Source: Euryarchaeota archaeon UBA229 (GTDB taxonomy: Archaea > Thermoplasmatota > Poseidoniia > Poseidoniales > Poseidoniaceae). From it: 6,474 bases of DNA. The translations under genes were made by a program, and so were the position numbers. The notes beneath the pieces are model-generated. The model saw nothing but the letters and a program-made list of their open reading frames with translations, ran no database searches and was not told the origin of the DNA. Below are positions 6,028-6,474 of the stretch, piece after piece (within the stretch, counting starts at the first letter, position 1; each line of letters opens with the position of its first letter). The stretch covers positions 1 to 6,474 of the forward strand of contig DAUW01000037.1 in NCBI GenBank assembly GCA_002505355.1, in the 5' to 3' direction.

Positions 6028-6474
6028 TTATTGATTTATCGCCAAATCATCCAGAATAGCGAACGGGATGAGGCGTCGTAATATAATCCATAGCACCCCA
6101 ATAAGTAGGAAAATAGTAAGCATATTGACAACCACCTGCCAAATAATCGGCGAGTCTTGCATCAGTAAACTAATACACCATAACGACCCATTCCAAACGG
6201 CATGAAAAATAATGGCAATTCCAACAGCCTTTACAGGGTTGTTGGTTATTTTAATCATTTTTTCTTGGCCGGCAGACAGCCATCTGGGAAGATTCGGAAT
6301 CTTCTTACTTTTTGACGAAATTATTGGCTGTCCTGACCTCCCATCAAACAATATCCACTGACTGTCTAATTGGGCTTTAGATTTGTCAAAAATTCCTAGA
6401 GCACGCTCGTTCCATCCTCTTTGCACAACATATTTGCCAATAGCAAAACCGGATATTGCTGTCCATGTTGCGTG
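6028..6474 (-). CDS. C-terminal part of a PrsW-like intramembrane metalloprotease (5' end outside window)
   Basis: The minus-strand frame is open to the window edge, giving 148 C-terminal residues. The GTG at 6426 is an internal valine codon and should not be taken as the start, because the 16 residues before it (HATWTAISGFAIGKYV) are strongly conserved-looking. They match the PrsW pattern H-A-x-W-T-A-x-x-G-(Y/F)-A-x-G. About 90 residues later comes H91-A-V-W-N95-G, the H-x3-N motif shared by PrsW and CAAX-type (CPBP) membrane proteases. The two histidine motifs are metal ligands in that superfamily; the expected E-E-x2-K motif would lie beyond the window. A soluble loop (about residues 17-75 of the fragment) separates them, then two membrane helices lead to the end. 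In Bacillus PrsW cleaves an anti-sigma factor; here the substrate is unknown and the large exported protein downstream is only a neighbour. Confidence 0.82.
   Translation of the reverse strand, partial: HATWTAISGFAIGKYVVQRGWNERALGIFDKSKAQLDSQWILFDGRSGQPIISSKSKKIPNLPRWLSAGQEKMIKITNNPVKAVGIAIIFHAVWNGSLWCISLLMQDSPIIWQVVVNMLTIFLLIGVLWIILRRLIPFAILDDLAINQ

Noticed and set aside
6028..6426. GTG start at 6426 for the PrsW-like gene
   Set aside because: The frame continues upstream to the window edge and those extra codons encode a PrsW-type histidine motif, so the gene is truncated by the window.

Overview
The window looks like chromosomal DNA from an uncultivated archaeon, most plausibly a marine Thermoplasmatota / Poseidoniales (Marine Group II)-type genome. 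This is an inference. It rests on moderate-to-low GC by eye, start codons without convincing Shine-Dalgarno sites, TATA-like A/T boxes about 24-35 bases upstream of some starts (as in leaderless archaeal transcripts), a DUF92 membrane protein and a PrsW-like protease, and a large multi-domain secreted/membrane redoxin-like protein. A bacterial source is not excluded, because no universal marker gene is present.

Layout: (1) 1-216 (+), the C-terminal end of an unidentified membrane protein. (2) 217-384, a gene-free stretch between convergent genes with two short palindromes. (3) 385-1413 (-), a membrane-anchored alpha/beta hydrolase with an intact Ser-Asp-His triad. (4) 1414-1563, a divergent promoter region containing a perfect inverted repeat that overlaps the likely TATA box of the next gene. 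(5) 1564-1878 (+), a clear acyl-CoA-binding protein (ACBP). (6) 1924-2793 (-), a PD-(D/E)XK-superfamily protein with the AddB/Cas4-type four-cysteine Fe-S signature but an apparently degraded catalytic core. (7) 2830-5151 (-), a 773-residue secreted/membrane protein: signal peptide, ectodomain, two membrane helices, a cysteine-free thioredoxin-like domain, then about six membrane helices. (8) 5198-5956 (-), a DUF92/TMEM19/VTE6-family membrane protein. (9) 6028-6474 (-), the C-terminal part of a PrsW-like intramembrane metalloprotease running off the window.

Genes 6 to 9 are co-directional on the minus strand with gaps of 36, 46 and 71 bases, so they may be partly co-transcribed. Three of them are membrane proteins. 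The hydrolase and ACBP are divergent neighbours sharing a 150-base control region; together they suggest a small acyl-lipid module (ester hydrolysis plus acyl-CoA buffering). The items most worth a second look are the ACBP in a probable archaeon, its operator-like inverted repeat, the apparently dead Fe-S nuclease-like protein, and the cysteine-less redoxin fused to a membrane domain. I see no CRISPR array, tRNA, rRNA, transposase or attachment site.
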